Part shown: positions 1 through 12,357 of the stretch, in pieces
Layout: every line of letters begins with the position of its first letter
Position numbering within the stretch: the stretch's first letter is position 1
NCBI GenBank assembly: GCA_039720395.1
Contig: CM077829.1
Location: 20,868,685-20,932,684, forward strand
Origin: Liquidambar formosana
Lineage: Eukaryota; Streptophyta; Magnoliopsida; Saxifragales; Altingiaceae
Direction of reading: 5' to 3'
DNA: 64,000 bases
The notes under the pieces: generated by a model
Database searches by the model: none
What the model was told of the DNA's origin: nothing
The model's input: only the letters and a program-made list of their open reading frames with translations
Made by a program: the position numbers and the translations under genes

Positions 1-267
1 GGATGATGACCTTGAGGGAAATCAACCTCCACCCCTCCCACAGCTAAACTGGTTTGTGAACTTGTGCAATAGGACAGAGTTTGTGAAGACTAACATCACC
101 CATCCACCTTTCGATGAATTTCCTAAGATCGATCCATATTATGAGACTGTGAGTTCCAAACCCTTACCTTCTTGAGATTAGATTCTTTCATTATTATTAA
201 CCATGTTCATACTTTCCTAGGTTCCATGGGACTTTGCCCAGGAATGCCTTGAACTCAATGAAGAACT
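1..267 (+). pseudogene. Exons 1-2 of an intron-containing coiled-coil gene tail, split by element A
   Basis: An open frame runs from the window edge to 148 (reads ...FPKIDPYYET) and ends at a consensus donor, ACT|GTGAGT. A 72-nt intron (149-220) ends in TTTCCTAG. The next exon (VPWDFAQECLELNEEL) is interrupted at 267 by element A and resumes at 21165. Removing A and one TSD copy restores the phase. The C-terminal part is rich in Leu, Glu and Arg in heptad-like spacing, like the coiled-coil tail that follows the plant mobile domain in many PMD genes, but no PMD is visible in this fragment. I infer it is the 3' end of a PMD-type gene in the Tat-like context T2; the family is not certain. Confidence 0.5.
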
Positions 268-1921
268 TGTTGGGAATCGAACAAGAGGGAAAAATTGAAG
301 TGCGGAATATAAAAATTTTTCCTACGATTCCACAGCCCATGAATCTAACTATGCATAACACAAAATCAAACCCTAACTACGAAGAGGGTTAGAACACTTA
401 CAGAATTTTTGTCTTCTCCGTTTTGCTCCAAGCTTCGACTCCGGACAGCGGTGAATGAGCAGCCCAAGTGTGCTGCCTCCAACGGTATCCACACCTAGCT
501 AGAGCTTCAAGTCCTTTCCTCCTTTTCCTTGTTGTTGCTAGTGTAGGAGAAGAGAGGAGAGAGAGAGAGGGAGGCTGGAAATTCTGGCCAGCCTTTGGTG
601 TCTTCTAAAAAAGTGATGATCTCACACATCATAGTGTGACTTAAATAGTCCACACTAAAGGGGCCGGCCCTAGGGGGGAAACCCTTTTAGGGTTTTATGC
701 AATTTCCCTAAATTGCACAATAACCCCTATTGTTTATATCAAATACAAACATGGCCTCAAAGAACTATTCTTTATGCACTCATACCCTTTCTCTCATAGA
801 CTTAAAAGCTCATCTTGCATGATCAGTGTGTGACCCATTGGGTTCACATCATCAAGTAGTAGGAATAGCACGAGGTGTGCACAATGGAACTCTTTCCATT
901 TAGGGTCTAATTGGAACTCCTTCCAATTCCCTAATTGATTATAACTCACTTATATCAATTAGGGCTTCTACTAACCATGAGTAACACCTAGCATATGGCT
1001 CATGGTGTGGTCCTTAATGAGGTGAATAGTCATTTACAAAGAACCCTTTTGTTATAGTTTATAGGTTACAATTGCATCCTTCCTTCAACACAATGTCTCC
1101 AATTGAACTAATAGGACATGGAAGTCTGTCAAGTCCCTAGTTCAATTACTTTATACTCATTCATAGATATCAACTCATTGATGAACTCATGAAACTCTTT
1201 TCATATTCAACCTACCATGGCCATGGATTTAATGAGTTATATTATGAATGCTATATGAGACATTCTCTCTCTTTTTCCTAAGAATGATGGATCCCTTGTT
1301 GATCACTCACATGCCTTCATACACATAGCAGTAGGGCCAATGAACACCTTTGCAGACCCCTGAATAGGATCTGCACTTAGTGTTATCAAACTTCTAAAGC
1401 TACATGCATAAGGCAACTATGGTGTCTCAGGTCTAAGGATTACTTGTACCACTATAACAATGAGAAACTAATTGACAGGCAGGATAAAACTCCATTCAGT
1501 TTATCTCATATCTTTGGTCACATTTAGTGTACCTATTCTCGTAATAGGCACCCACTTGTTGGTTGTAGTGTCTCCACACAAATAGCTTGAGACTAGCTAT
1601 CCTCCTATAGAGTCAACCTAACAAGTGCTAGTCCTATGGTTCATTACTGTCCATCATAGTGAACTTTCAACTAGGAATGCTTTAGGAGTTTAGTACAGAG
1701 ATATATCTATAGTCTCAAAATTACAACTCTTTGTAATTCCATATTCTCAACTCTAACTCCATGGACATATTATGTAAATATAAATGATGCATATAAACAT
1801 AATAGAATAAGCCCTTTTATTAAATCAATAATAAATGTGACATACATAAATGAAATCAAATGATTGTTCCTAATCCCTAAACAATCATCTCTATGATTGG
1901 CTCTAGGGCATAATCCTAACA
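268..1921 (-). repeat. Element A 3' LTR
   Basis: LTR of 1654 bp that ends exactly at the polypurine tract. In sense direction it has an ATTTAA-type TATA region (about 641-645) inside an imperfect inverted repeat (AGTGTGACT, 633-641, against AGTCCACACT, 646-655), a CT/GA tract near 550-570 and a GTAAGT splice-donor motif near its end. Small frames read across it are LTR sequence, not genes. Confidence 0.95.
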
Positions 1922-1938
1922 ATCTCCCACTTGCACTA
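1922..1938 (-). other. Element A polypurine tract
   Basis: In sense direction it reads GTGCAAGTGGGAGAT directly before the 3' LTR. The same tract occurs at the same place in B, D and E. It would prime plus-strand DNA synthesis. Confidence 0.85.
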
Positions 1939-4833
1939 AAGCCAATCGACCATGTATCGCATACCTATCTTCTCAAGATGTTGGTCTTAGACATAACCAA
2001 TTATGTTTTAAAGCTTTAGTCAGTAGGTCTACAAAAACTTATGTAGATAATATCTTCTGTATTGTATCTATTACCTCTTCTAATGATTCCTCTAATCACT
2101 TGGAATTGTCACTCTATGAGTTTGGACTTTTGATGAGACCGTGATTCCTATACTTGAGCTATAGACCCATTGTTGTCACAAAACAAGGTGTGGGCAACTC
2201 AATGGAAGGAACAACTCTAAGTTCTAAATGAACTTATAGATCCAAACAGTCTCCTAGACAATGCGACAATTAATTCACCCTTAATAATGGAATCCACTGT
2301 ATCTTTCATACAGATCTTCCATTAAGTATTTCACCAACTAAAGTGAATATAAAATATACCCCATATGGATTATATCCAAATCCATATACCCATCTACTAT
2401 GAGTTTACAATTTCCATATACAATCCAATATTCCAAATTTGAATTGATTGATAACTATTTGTAACAATTACAACATAATAGATATCAGGTTCAATACATA
2501 GTGTAAAATAAGGCTTCTTAATACTTTAAGAATCTTACTTGTGTTATCCTAGGGCACATGCCCTTGAATAATGAATTCTTATCTGAAGTAAATCAGACCT
2601 CCCTTAGAATTCTCCATGTTGAACTCCTTCAACATTTCAACTATGTTTGATGATTTGGAGATACTTAGCAATCTATATGATCTATCTCTATAGATCTTAT
2701 TGGATGCTTTTGCCAAATCTTTCATGAATTAGTTTTTCTCCAAAAACTAAAACTTTACATTAGATAACATTCATATATCATTCATAATGATTATGATGTC
2801 ATCCATACTTAGGATAAAGAAAAACGATCGCACTCCCACTAACCTTTTATACACTCATGGTCCATCTATACAATGAGAGAAATCAAACAATTTGATTACT
2901 TCAACTTTATAGATGTTCTAATTATGAGAACCTTGTAGTCTATTAATAGACTTCTATAACTTACACACTTTTATGGTTTTTCACCATTTGATATAACATC
3001 TTTATATCCTTTTTGACATATCTTATATTCAAAATGTGTGTTTATAGATAACAAGTTCCAAATGGATTTCAGCATAACTATTATCAAACAAGTTTCTTTA
3101 TAAACAACTTTTTGCCTATGTTGAAAACATTCTTAAATAGCCAAGCCTTTTAGGTCTCTACCTGTCCATATTGGATTTAATGACTCTTAGTCATTTCTCA
3201 AGTTGATGTCAAACATCGCCTAATCATAATTAATAGGATTATCTTGGTGATCTTTATCACCAAAGAACAATTCTTTCACATTCTAATGGAGATACAATAT
3301 CTCTCTTATGTTAAAGAAATATCCAATTTGATCTATGAAAAGAATGTGGTATAATTAAAGGTTTTGCCTCAATAGGGGCAAGGGTTGGATCTTTGTTGGT
3401 TTGTGGCTTTACAAACAATTCTGTAAATTCTATCTACTTTTGCATCTTTCTTGAATGAACTCTTTCTCAAGAAAATCCAGCAAACATCCTAATGGACAAC
3501 TTTTGTTCATTAGGGTAATAGAAATATTATCCCAACCACTTTTGGGATATACCATAATTTAACACTTACTTGACCTTATTTCCAGATTGTCTACATTATG
3601 TTTCTAGACATACGTAGCCTAAGCCGAAGCCTTAACTTCTTTAAGTTGGGTTTCTTCCCATATCATATCTGATATAATTGGGACAAAACTGGAGTGAACC
3701 CTAAATTATCAATATGTAGCAATTTTAAGGTATATCCTAGATGGATACATTAGTAAAACTCATCATGGATCAAACCATATCTTAATAGGGTTCAATTCGT
3801 TCTCTTCGATTCACCATTGAGCTATGGTATTCTAAGATAAGTCTACTGTAATTGAATGCATGCTCTACATGACTATATACATCACAATGTATTAGTCAAA
3901 TTATAAATGTAACTCTTTCACTTCACCAAGTAAAAGATGGGTTTGGTCATCTCATAACCAAGTCATAATCGTTACATTTAAATGAGAGTCTCTACATCTC
4001 TTGTATTCTAGGAATACGTTGCATTCGCTCTAATTAGTCATTTAAATTCGGAAATCAAATTTCTAGAATGTCTTAAATGACTTAGTTAAGAAATAAGTTC
4101 CCAAAATTAATCTAGCAACTCTTCCTCTATTAAAATTTTTAAAGGTAACTTATTATCTACTTAACTTTCTGCTTCGATTTAGATTATACTAGAATCCAAA
4201 AACCAAGAAGTAGAACTAACCAACAATTTAGTTTAGAGCATGAACCAAAACTTCAAAAGTTTGGTTCTTCTAGGAAGACTGATACTTTATCAAGTTCCCT
4301 TTACGATACCTTATATTTACTACAAAATAATTATATTTCTGTGTCTTTGACTTTTCAAGACTTGCTTTCCTCTATGCTTCCATTTTAAATCACATCTAGC
4401 TTCTCAAGCTATTCTATGTGATTAATCATTTTTCAAAAGAATGATTATTAATAAACAACTTTTATTACATCCTAGTCTAGAAGAAGTCCTTTACAAGTAC
4501 TATACTTTATAGTATTATTTCACTCATAATACACCTTTGTATGTGATGTAGGACATCAAAGGCACTTGCATTGACTAATTTTGCTTCTGAAGCTCATTAG
4601 TCATCAATACTATCATATAGCATGGCAACAAGATGCCAATTGCGCATAGTGTCTTTTTCTTCTTAGAATGTTTTATGGAGGGCCTTTAATAAAAGGCCTA
4701 ATAGCATATAAACAATCTTTTGAAATTGAGAACAATTCTCAATTTCCTAAGTCAATCAAAGAAATCGGGTTTAGTCAAACTATCAATATCCTATATTAGG
4801 AAATAGGGGTTTTGAGGTGAGTAATTAGGTAAT
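1939..4833 (-). pseudogene. Element A decayed gag-pol
   Basis: This stretch aligns by eye with the reduced pol and gag of B, D and E. Shared landmarks are the TGTCTCAACAGGGACAGG-like block near 3370 and the CTCTTTTTCAAGAAAG-like block near 3460, in the same order. It is so altered that no frame above about 60 codons remains. The end nearest the leader (about 4560-4825) corresponds to gag, and the gag start ATGGCTCACC has become AATTACTCACC. The same decayed sequence recurs in element C (31343-33902), so the decay happened before the last rounds of transposition. Confidence 0.75.
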
Positions 4834-4985
4834 CTACATAAACAAAGAATTAGATTTCATTTTTTATCCATAATGATTGGGTCTTTAATCATATGGTACC
4901 TCCCACTATTTTATCAAATTCCATACACCCTCTAATGGAATTCGGGAATCTCATTCCTAATGGGGATTGGGGTCCCACTGTGACC

Positions 4986-5205
4986 TAGAAGCCTCACATG
5001 TTAGTTTCTTGACTTCTAACCCACAATAAGAAGACAACTCTTTGTCTATTGCTTCATAAGCAAGTTCCAATCATTTTGCCTCTGGGGAACATACACCTCA
5101 CATGTTAGTTTCTTGGAATACTTCCCTAGTTAAGTTAAACCCATCATTCACACAGGTATGTTTCGCCAAATATATACCTCACATGTTAGTTTCTTGGTAT
5201 ATACC
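4986..5205 (-). other. Element A triple shared-loop hairpins
   Basis: Three copies of the sense-strand loop AAGAAACTAACATGTGA at 4994-5010, 5098-5114 and 5179-5195. Flanking stems are TAGAAGTC/GGCTTCTA (4986-4993 and 5011-5018), a weaker mismatched stem for the middle copy, and GGTATATACC/GGTATATA for the third. The loops are identical and the stems are unrelated to each other. Confidence 0.8.
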
Positions 5206-5656
5206 AGTTTAGGCACCCCATGATATCTCATATGTGATAGTTTCAAGTAATGTCTTTAACATGGGTAGCTCCTACATGTCTGCAGCTAGGTACCCACATT
5301 AAGGGACGTTAGATGATACTATAATGATGGAAGGCAATGAAGAATTCATTCCCCAATGACTTCTCCATTTTCAACTTAATATTAAATAAGAGGGGTTTTA
5401 AAGGGTCTCATCAAATTAACATGCATCCTATGTATCAAAATTTAAACATATAAATTATGCTATTTATAATCATACATCTCATGCTATTATAAATCATACA
5501 TCGGATGCTATTATATTTCAACATATATAAAGTACCATATTTTGATATTAGTCCCTAAGTGAATTGGAAACATATACCAAACTATGGTATTAGAGCTAAT
5601 ACAATTATCTCATAAATTAAAGCTCCCACTATGATGATTATGGACTTTGAGAGGAT

Positions 5657-5848
5657 TCAATCCAAGCCAATGGATTGAATCCAAGGTCTAAGGTGGGTGT
5701 AGGTGATCGTAAAATTAACCATTCGTAACATGCATGCTTTCTTGAAAAACTTCTCTAAGCTTTCAAGTCCTTCAATCTGCTCCCTTGACTTGATGGTCTC
5801 CACCATTGGCTTATTGGTCTCCACCATTGGCTTGTTGGGCTTCATCAT
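5657..5848 (-). CDS. Leader short frame, 63 codons (element A copy)
   Basis: A short sense-oriented frame inside the leader. It has a duplicated NKPMVET peptide, then IEGLESLEK and a C-terminus FTITYTHLRPWIQSIGLD. The same C-terminal peptide occurs in frame in B (15484-15654) and E (49897-50118); D's copy is cut by TGA. No known domain is recognised. It could be a remnant of an older gag extension, or chance conservation among related copies. Confidence 0.3.
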   Translation of the reverse strand: MMKPNKPMVETNKPMVETIKSREQIEGLESLEKFFKKACMLRMVNFTITYTHLRPWIQSIGLD

Positions 5849-6529
5849 ACTCCTTTGGGTCCACCATGCTCCTTAGTGCGCTCTCGATTACATAACATTT
5901 ACATAATATATAGAAAGGGATACATAAGGGGAATGTGGGGTACATAAGAGAATGATAGAGAGAGAGGGAAGGTGGCATGCAAGCCCCAAATAATAAATTA
6001 CATCACCATAATAAAATTACAACTCTTGAAAAATTATTATAACCCATTCATAAGATGGCCAATCACAATTGGTTTAAGGGGTATAGTCCATAATCATCAT
6101 CCAAACACATACATACAATCTCATTGCATAACGTAAAGAAAAACTGTAAGCATTAAAACATATGGGCATTATGGTAATTCTCTTGAATGATTTACATTAA
6201 TTTCATTAATGCATCCTAATCTTATTAGGTTTAAGCAAAAATATCCAGAATTAAATAAAGTCTTAACATTTAAGACATTTTAGTTTCAATTAATCAAATT
6301 AATTTAAACATATAAAGTTTCCTAAAATAACTCTAATATCCAATATTAGGGTTTCCTTATTTAAACAAAACAATTTCATTCAATTAAGAATTTCCAGATT
6401 TTAATTTAATCCCCAATTGTATTTTAAACCATTTGAAACATTATAAAATTAATCAATGTTAATTAAATAATTAACATGGGAATTAAATAAAATCAATTAA
6501 ATGATGAATTAGTGTATTAGGGTTTCCTA

Positions 6530-6810
6530 AAACCCTAAACCCTAAATGCATAACCCTAAACCCTAAATGCAAGCCCTAATCATTAAATGCCTTATGATTG
6601 GTCATTTAATGACCAATCATTAAAACCCTAGGTTCATACGGTATTTAATAAAAGGGATTAGGGTTTAATTAATGCCAAATAGGGTATTTATTACCCTTAA
6701 TTAATTACACTAGTTAGGGTTATCAAAAACCCTAACCCTAGACATCATTAATGGTATTAATTATGCCCTAACAATTAATAACCATGATTGGTCATTTAAT
6801 GACCAATCAT
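6530..6810 (-). repeat. Element A leader: telomere-like blocks and CCAAT palindromes (2 units)
   Basis: Blocks of AAACCCTAAACCCTAAA type alternate with palindromes whose arms are ATGATTGGTCA and TGACCAATCAT (6594-6620 and 6784-6810). B, D and E have three such units; A has two. Confidence 0.8.
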
Positions 6811-8304
6811 TAACTCTTAATTAAGGTAATTAATATTCCAATTAGGGTTTTAATTAATGCCATAATGAAATTAGAGTTTCATCATTAACTCAAAATTAGG
6901 GTTTCATCCTTAACTCTATGCAGCCGTCACTACCAGGGGGCTGCCTGAGCTTGGCTAGGCTGCCATGGCCACCAACGACTGTGGGAGGCCATGGCCAGTC
7001 ATGGGAGAACATCCTAGGGGTGTGGGACAAGCCTCTGGACACGTGAGAGGTGGTGGAAGTGGCTGCCATCATCAAGAACAATCAGAGTTTCCAAAACCCA
7101 TTGCTGGAGCCATTGTTGCAGACCTTGAAGGTCACAATAGCTTCTAAATCCTTATCAATTCGACTCCTCCATTGAAACCAGCTTTTGTATCATGTCCCTA
7201 CATGAAATACTAAGCTAATAGAAGAGGTTTGGATGATCGAATCATCACCAATTGTTCTAAACAATTAAAACAACAGTAGGCTGCCCAGAATTTGACAGCA
7301 TACTGTCCATGGTCAGAAATTGATTTAAAACCCAGCAAGATGATTAAGTCAGGCTACCAAACGAATTTTCCCAGTATCCTACATGTCTTAGGAAACTAAT
7401 GCAATTCGTTTCATGCAATTTGGAGTTCCCTAACTCAAGTTCTAATCAAAACTCCATTGATGACTTTTCTGCAGAGAAAATCTGCTATGCTGTTCATGAA
7501 AAATTTTCAAACTTTTTGAATCTTTTTCCATCAAAACCTTTTTGAAACTTAAAGAAAATCATATACACATGATATATAATGATCCTACAATGATCTTCCA
7601 TCATAAATACAGCAGCTTTAATTAGAATTAATTGCAAGAACCTTAGGGTTCTAAAACCCAGATTCAGCCTCCATGGTGTTCTTCTCCTTCTTCCTTCTGT
7701 TCTAGCATCTTAATCCAATTATGATGCATCTAAATGCTTGGGAACCTTTCCCTACCATGTCTAGAACATAACCCAAGTGGTGGCAACCATTGCCATGCCT
7801 TTGATCTCCATCAATAACTCAAAGTTGTGGCTATTGCATCATTCCCGAGCAAAACTGTCTTTCCAGACAGCCTGTAGTAAAAAATTCATAACTTTCACTA
7901 CAGAACTCGGATTGATGCACCGTTTGTTGGGTTGGAAAGCTGATTCGAAGAGCTAGAGCTTTCTAACCATATATGGCTCCAAAATGTTGGAGAAGAACTC
8001 TGAATTCGGCATGCAAAACAAGATGATGGTTTTTCATGGCTACCATGAAAACTGTTCATAACAGTTTTATAAAACCCTAGTTTCCTTATTCTTCTTCTCC
8101 AAACTCAAACCCTATGCAACCTATTGCATCCATGGCTACACTTAACCATCAATAAGAAGAGGAGTAGAAGAGAATTGACCTAAGGTTCCAAACCCTAGGT
8201 TCAGCCATGGAGGAAAACCAATTATGCAGAAAAATTTTCCAGATTTTTGAATCATTCAACTACACCATAATTACCAGCCCATATGTATTTTGTATTATAT
8301 ATAA

Positions 8305-8321
8305 TCATGGCTCTGATACCA
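8305..8321 (-). other. Element A primer binding site
   Basis: In sense direction TGGTATCAGAGCCATGA, one base after the 5' LTR; it matches the 3' end of plant initiator Met-tRNA, the usual Copia primer. It lies downstream of the LTR splice donor, so it would be lost from spliced RNA. Confidence 0.9.
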
Positions 8322-8322
8322 C

Positions 8323-8733
8323 TGTTGGGAATCGAACAAGAGGGAAAAATTGAAGTGCGGAATATAAAAATTTTTCCTACGATTCCACAGCCCATGAATC
8401 TAACTATGCGTAACACAAAATCAAACCCTAACTATGAAGAGGGTTAGAACACTTACAGAATTTTTGTCTTCTCCGTTTTGCTCCAAGCTTCGACTCTGGA
8501 CAGCAGTGAATGAGCAGCCCAAGTGTGCTGCCTCCAACGGTATCCACACCTAGCTAGAGCTTCAAGTCCTTTCCTCCTTTTCCTTGTTGTTGCTAGTGTA
8601 GGAGAAGAGAGGAGAGAGAGAGAGGGAGGCTGGAAATTTTGGCCAGCCCTTGGTGTCTTCTAAAAAGTGATGATGTCACACATCATAGTGTGACTTAAAT
8701 AGTCCACACTAAAGGGGCCGGCCCTAGGGGGGA
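8323..8733 (-). repeat. Element A 5' LTR, first part
   Basis: First 411 bp (plus-strand reading) of A's right LTR. It is interrupted after GGGGA by element B and continues at 19918. It holds the splice-donor motif at 8456/8457. Confidence 0.95.
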
Positions 8734-10407
8734 TGTTGGGAATCAAACTAGGGAGGAAAAATACAAAGGCGGAATTTAAAATTTTTCCTGTTATTCCCAA
8801 AACCATGAATCTTAATTATGCTTAATACAAAAACCATAAACCTAACTACCAAGAGAGTTAGGGTACTTACAGTTGAACAAGTCTTCTCCTTTATGCTCCA
8901 AGCTTTGTCTTCTGATTGAGCAGTCCAAGTGCACTGCCTCCAACAGTATCCACACCTAGCTTGAGCAAGTTGTCCTTTCCTTCTTCTTCCTTAGGGTTGC
9001 TAGAGGTGGAGAAGAGGGAGAGAGAGAGAGAGAGAGAGAAAGAGGTGAAATTTTCGGCCAGCACTTGGGAGCCTCCAAGAGTGCATCAAGTGATGATGTC
9101 ATCACATCATAAAAGGCTTTAAATAGCCTCCAACTAGGGCCGGCCAAGGGGGGTCTCCAAACCCTAATCTAATTTGTGTAATTACTCTTAATTACACAAT
9201 TAGCCCACTAGTTTGCATCAAATACAAATTAGCCCCTTAAAGAACTTTTCTTTAATCACTTATGCCCTTTCTCTCATAGACAATCAAGCTCTCTTAGCAT
9301 GATCAGTGTGTGACCCATTGGGTTCACATCATTAAGTAGTAGGGATAGCACGAAGTGTGCACAATGGAACACTTTCCATTAAGGGTCTAATTGAAACTCC
9401 TTTCAATTCCCTAATTGATTATAACTCATTTATATCAATTAGGGCTTCTACTAACCATGAGTAACACCTAGCATATGGCTCATGGTGTGGTCCTTAATGA
9501 GGTGAATAGTCATTTACAAAGAACCCTTTTGTTATAGTTTACAGGTTACAATTCCATCCTTCCATCAATACAATGTCTCCAATTGAACTAATAGGACATG
9601 GAAGTCTGTCAAGTCCCTAGTTCAATTACTTTATACTCATTCATTAATATCAACTCAATGATGAACTTATGGAAACTCCTTTCCATATTCATTCTACCAT
9701 GGGCCCATGGATTTAATGAGTTATATTCAATGAATGCTGTATGAGACATTCACTCTCTTTTTCCTGAGAGTGATGGATTCCTTGTTGATCACTCACATGC
9801 CTTCACACACATAGCAGTAGGGCCAATGAACACCCTTACAGACCCCTGAATAGGATCTGCACTTTGTGTTATCAAACTTCTAAAGCTACATGTATAAGAC
9901 AACCATGGTGTCTCAGGTCTAAGGATTACTTGTACCACTATAACAATGAGAAACTGATTGACAGGCAGGTTAAAACTCCATTCAGTTTATCTCATATCTT
10001 TGGTCACATTCAGTGTACCTATTCTTATAATAGGCACCCACTTGTTGGTTGTAGTGTCTCCACACAAATAGCTTGAGACTAGCTATCCTCCTATAGAGTC
10101 AACCTAACAAGTGCTAGTCCTATGGTTCATTACTGTCCATCATAGTGAACCTTCAACTAGGAATGATTTAGGAGTTTAGTACAGAGATATATTTACAGTC
10201 TCAAAATTACAACCCTTTGTAATTTCATATTCTCAACTCTAACTCCATGGACATATTATGTAAATATAAATGATGCATATAAACATAATAGAATAAGCCC
10301 TTTTATTAAATCAATAATAAATGTGACATATATAAATGAAATCAATTGATTGTTCCTAATCCCTAAACAATCATCTCTATGATTGGCTCTAGGGCATAAT
10401 CCTAACA
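8734..10407 (-). repeat. Element B 3' LTR
   Basis: Starts TGTTGGGAATCAAAC and ends TCCTAACA at the polypurine tract. A (GA)n tract near 9010-9040 is longer than in the partner LTR (near 18529). The TATA region TTAAAT (9119-9124) lies between AGGCT (9114-9118) and AGCCT (9125-9129). Confidence 0.95.
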
Positions 10408-11950
10408 ATCTCCCACTTGCACTATAGCCAATCCACCATGTATCTCATACCCATATCCTGTCGGTGGTGATCCAATACACTTGGTTCATAGCCTTAGTGA
10501 AGGGGTCTTCTTTATTCTCTATTGTATTAAACTTCTATATGTATATGTCATCTCTTCCAATGATCTCTCTAATCACTTGGAATCGCTGCTTAAAGTTTGG
10601 ACTTTTGATGAGACCGTGGATCCTTGTCTTGAGCACTAGCCTTATTGTTGTCACAAAAACAATAGTAAAGGCTTCTCAATGTTAGGAACCATTCCTAGTT
10701 CTGCAATGAACTTACTCATCCAAACATGCAGCAATGAGCTCAAATTTACAGCTCCACCATTTAAGGTGAGAACATACCTCGATGTTGATCTCCTATCATC
10801 ATCGTCAGATTGAAAATCTGAATCCGTTATACCAACCATTTCTAAGTTTCTTTCTCCATAGACAAAGCATGGGTCCTTAGTTCTTCCCAAGTACTTAAGG
10901 ATAGCTTTGACTTCTTCCCAGTATACCTTATCTGGGTCTACCTGATATCTGTTCATAACATTTACAGCAAAACTGATATCTGGTCATGTACATAGCATAG
11001 CATATGCTTTTAGACAACATGATTTCATGTCTGACAGGAATTAGACTTCTCTTGAAATCATGCATTTTGAACCCATTCAAAATCTTGTCTACGCACATCG
11101 ATTGGGAGAGACTTAGCATCCTTTAAGATCTATCTCTATAGACCTCTATTCCTAGAATATAGGATGCTTCTTCCAAATCTTTTATGGAGAAACTTTGTGA
11201 AAAACTAATTTTTCACTGTTGACAACGTCTCTACATTATTCCTAATAAGTAGAACGTCATTTACTTATAGGACCAAAATATGATCGCACTCCCACTAACC
11301 CTTTGTACAATCATGGTACAATAATGGGTTCTGTCTCAACAGGGACAGGGGTTGCATCAATGTCGGTTTGTGTCTCATTAGACAACTCTTTGAGTTCTAT
11401 TTTCCTGTTGTTGTTGCCTTCTTGAATAAACTCTTTTTCAAGAAAGATTGCAAACATATAAACAAAATACCTTTTGTTCATCAGGATAATAGACTTAGTA
11501 TCCTAAACTCTATTTAGGATAATCCACAAACTGTTGGACCTAAGGGTTCAATCCCATGTATTTTGATGATAACAAAGCAAGAATGTTTTGCTAAGTTGCT
11601 AATGAAGTTGTAAGTTTGAGATTAACAGGCTGTATCATCTATACCCTTCATAAGTAGCAACAATGAAAGTTTATGGAGTTCAAAGAAGGCACATTACATC
11701 GAATGAATCATGGAATTCAAGCTGAAGGCAATTCAAGCTCTTTTAAGTGAGATTGTAAGAACTTAGGATCTTATGTAAGGTTAATTTCAAAATCCTTGCT
11801 CACTTAGGACATATGGGCTTTTTACATATTAAATGGTTACAAACTAAACAAACTAAGTTTTTGTACCAAAATGGTACCATAAGCTTTTTGAGTTGTATCC
11901 CAAAGTGGTAGACTTGTTCCAAACATTTCTGCTTTTTATCACTGGGAAAC

Positions 11951-12238
11951 TCAGACGATCCCTCAGACGTTCGAAATGAAACTCAGACGTCCGAGTGGAC
12001 ACTCAGACGTTCGAAAGTTCCATCAGACGTCCAAGTCTATATCTCAGACGTCTAACTATTCCAGAGAACTTGGCATTGCTTCTCCTTGGACACTGACTTT
12101 TTCAGACGATCCCTCAGACGTCCGAAATGAGACTCAGACGACCTAACTATTGATTTCACTGATAAGTCATTTTTATTGAAAATTGCTACTGTGATTTTCA
12201 GACGTCCAAGTCACAACTCAGACGTCCGAAACCTTCAG
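11951..12238 (+). repeat. CAGACG motif array in solo LTR G
   Basis: Eleven copies of CAGACG within about 290 bp, most extended to CTCAGACGTCCGA or CTCAGACGTTCGA. A larger block starting CAGACGATCCCTCAGACG occurs twice (11953 and 12105 regions). The array ends about 110 bp upstream of the TATA box, where an LTR enhancer is expected. GACGTC is a palindrome of the bZIP-site type. Confidence 0.85.
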
Positions 12239-12349
12239 ATCTGACTTATAATGGCTAGTTTTCTAAGAGTTGTTTGAAGCATTTATTGCCCACCAAACCA
12301 CTTTTCCCGGCATTAATTGTTACAGAACAGTCATTTTGGACCCTTGGAC

Positions 12350-12357
12350 TATAAATA
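12350..12357 (+). promoter_or_regulatory. TATA box of solo LTR G
   Basis: TATAAATA in GGACTATAAATACATC, downstream of the CAGACG array, marking the sense direction of this LTR. Confidence 0.7.

Larger units (their letters stand above)
4834..8304 (-). other. Element A long leader (candidate intron)
   Basis: About 3.5 kb between PBS and the former gag start. The sense strand ends in TTTGTTTATGTAG (last base 4834), a good splice acceptor, and the LTR just upstream carries CT|GTAAGT (intron first base 8456). The predicted intron is 3623 nt. It contains three shared-loop hairpins, a short frame, two palindromes with telomere-like blocks, and a GC-rich stretch (6920-7140). I see no conventional gene. 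Both splice motifs survive although the gag start is destroyed. Confidence 0.6.
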
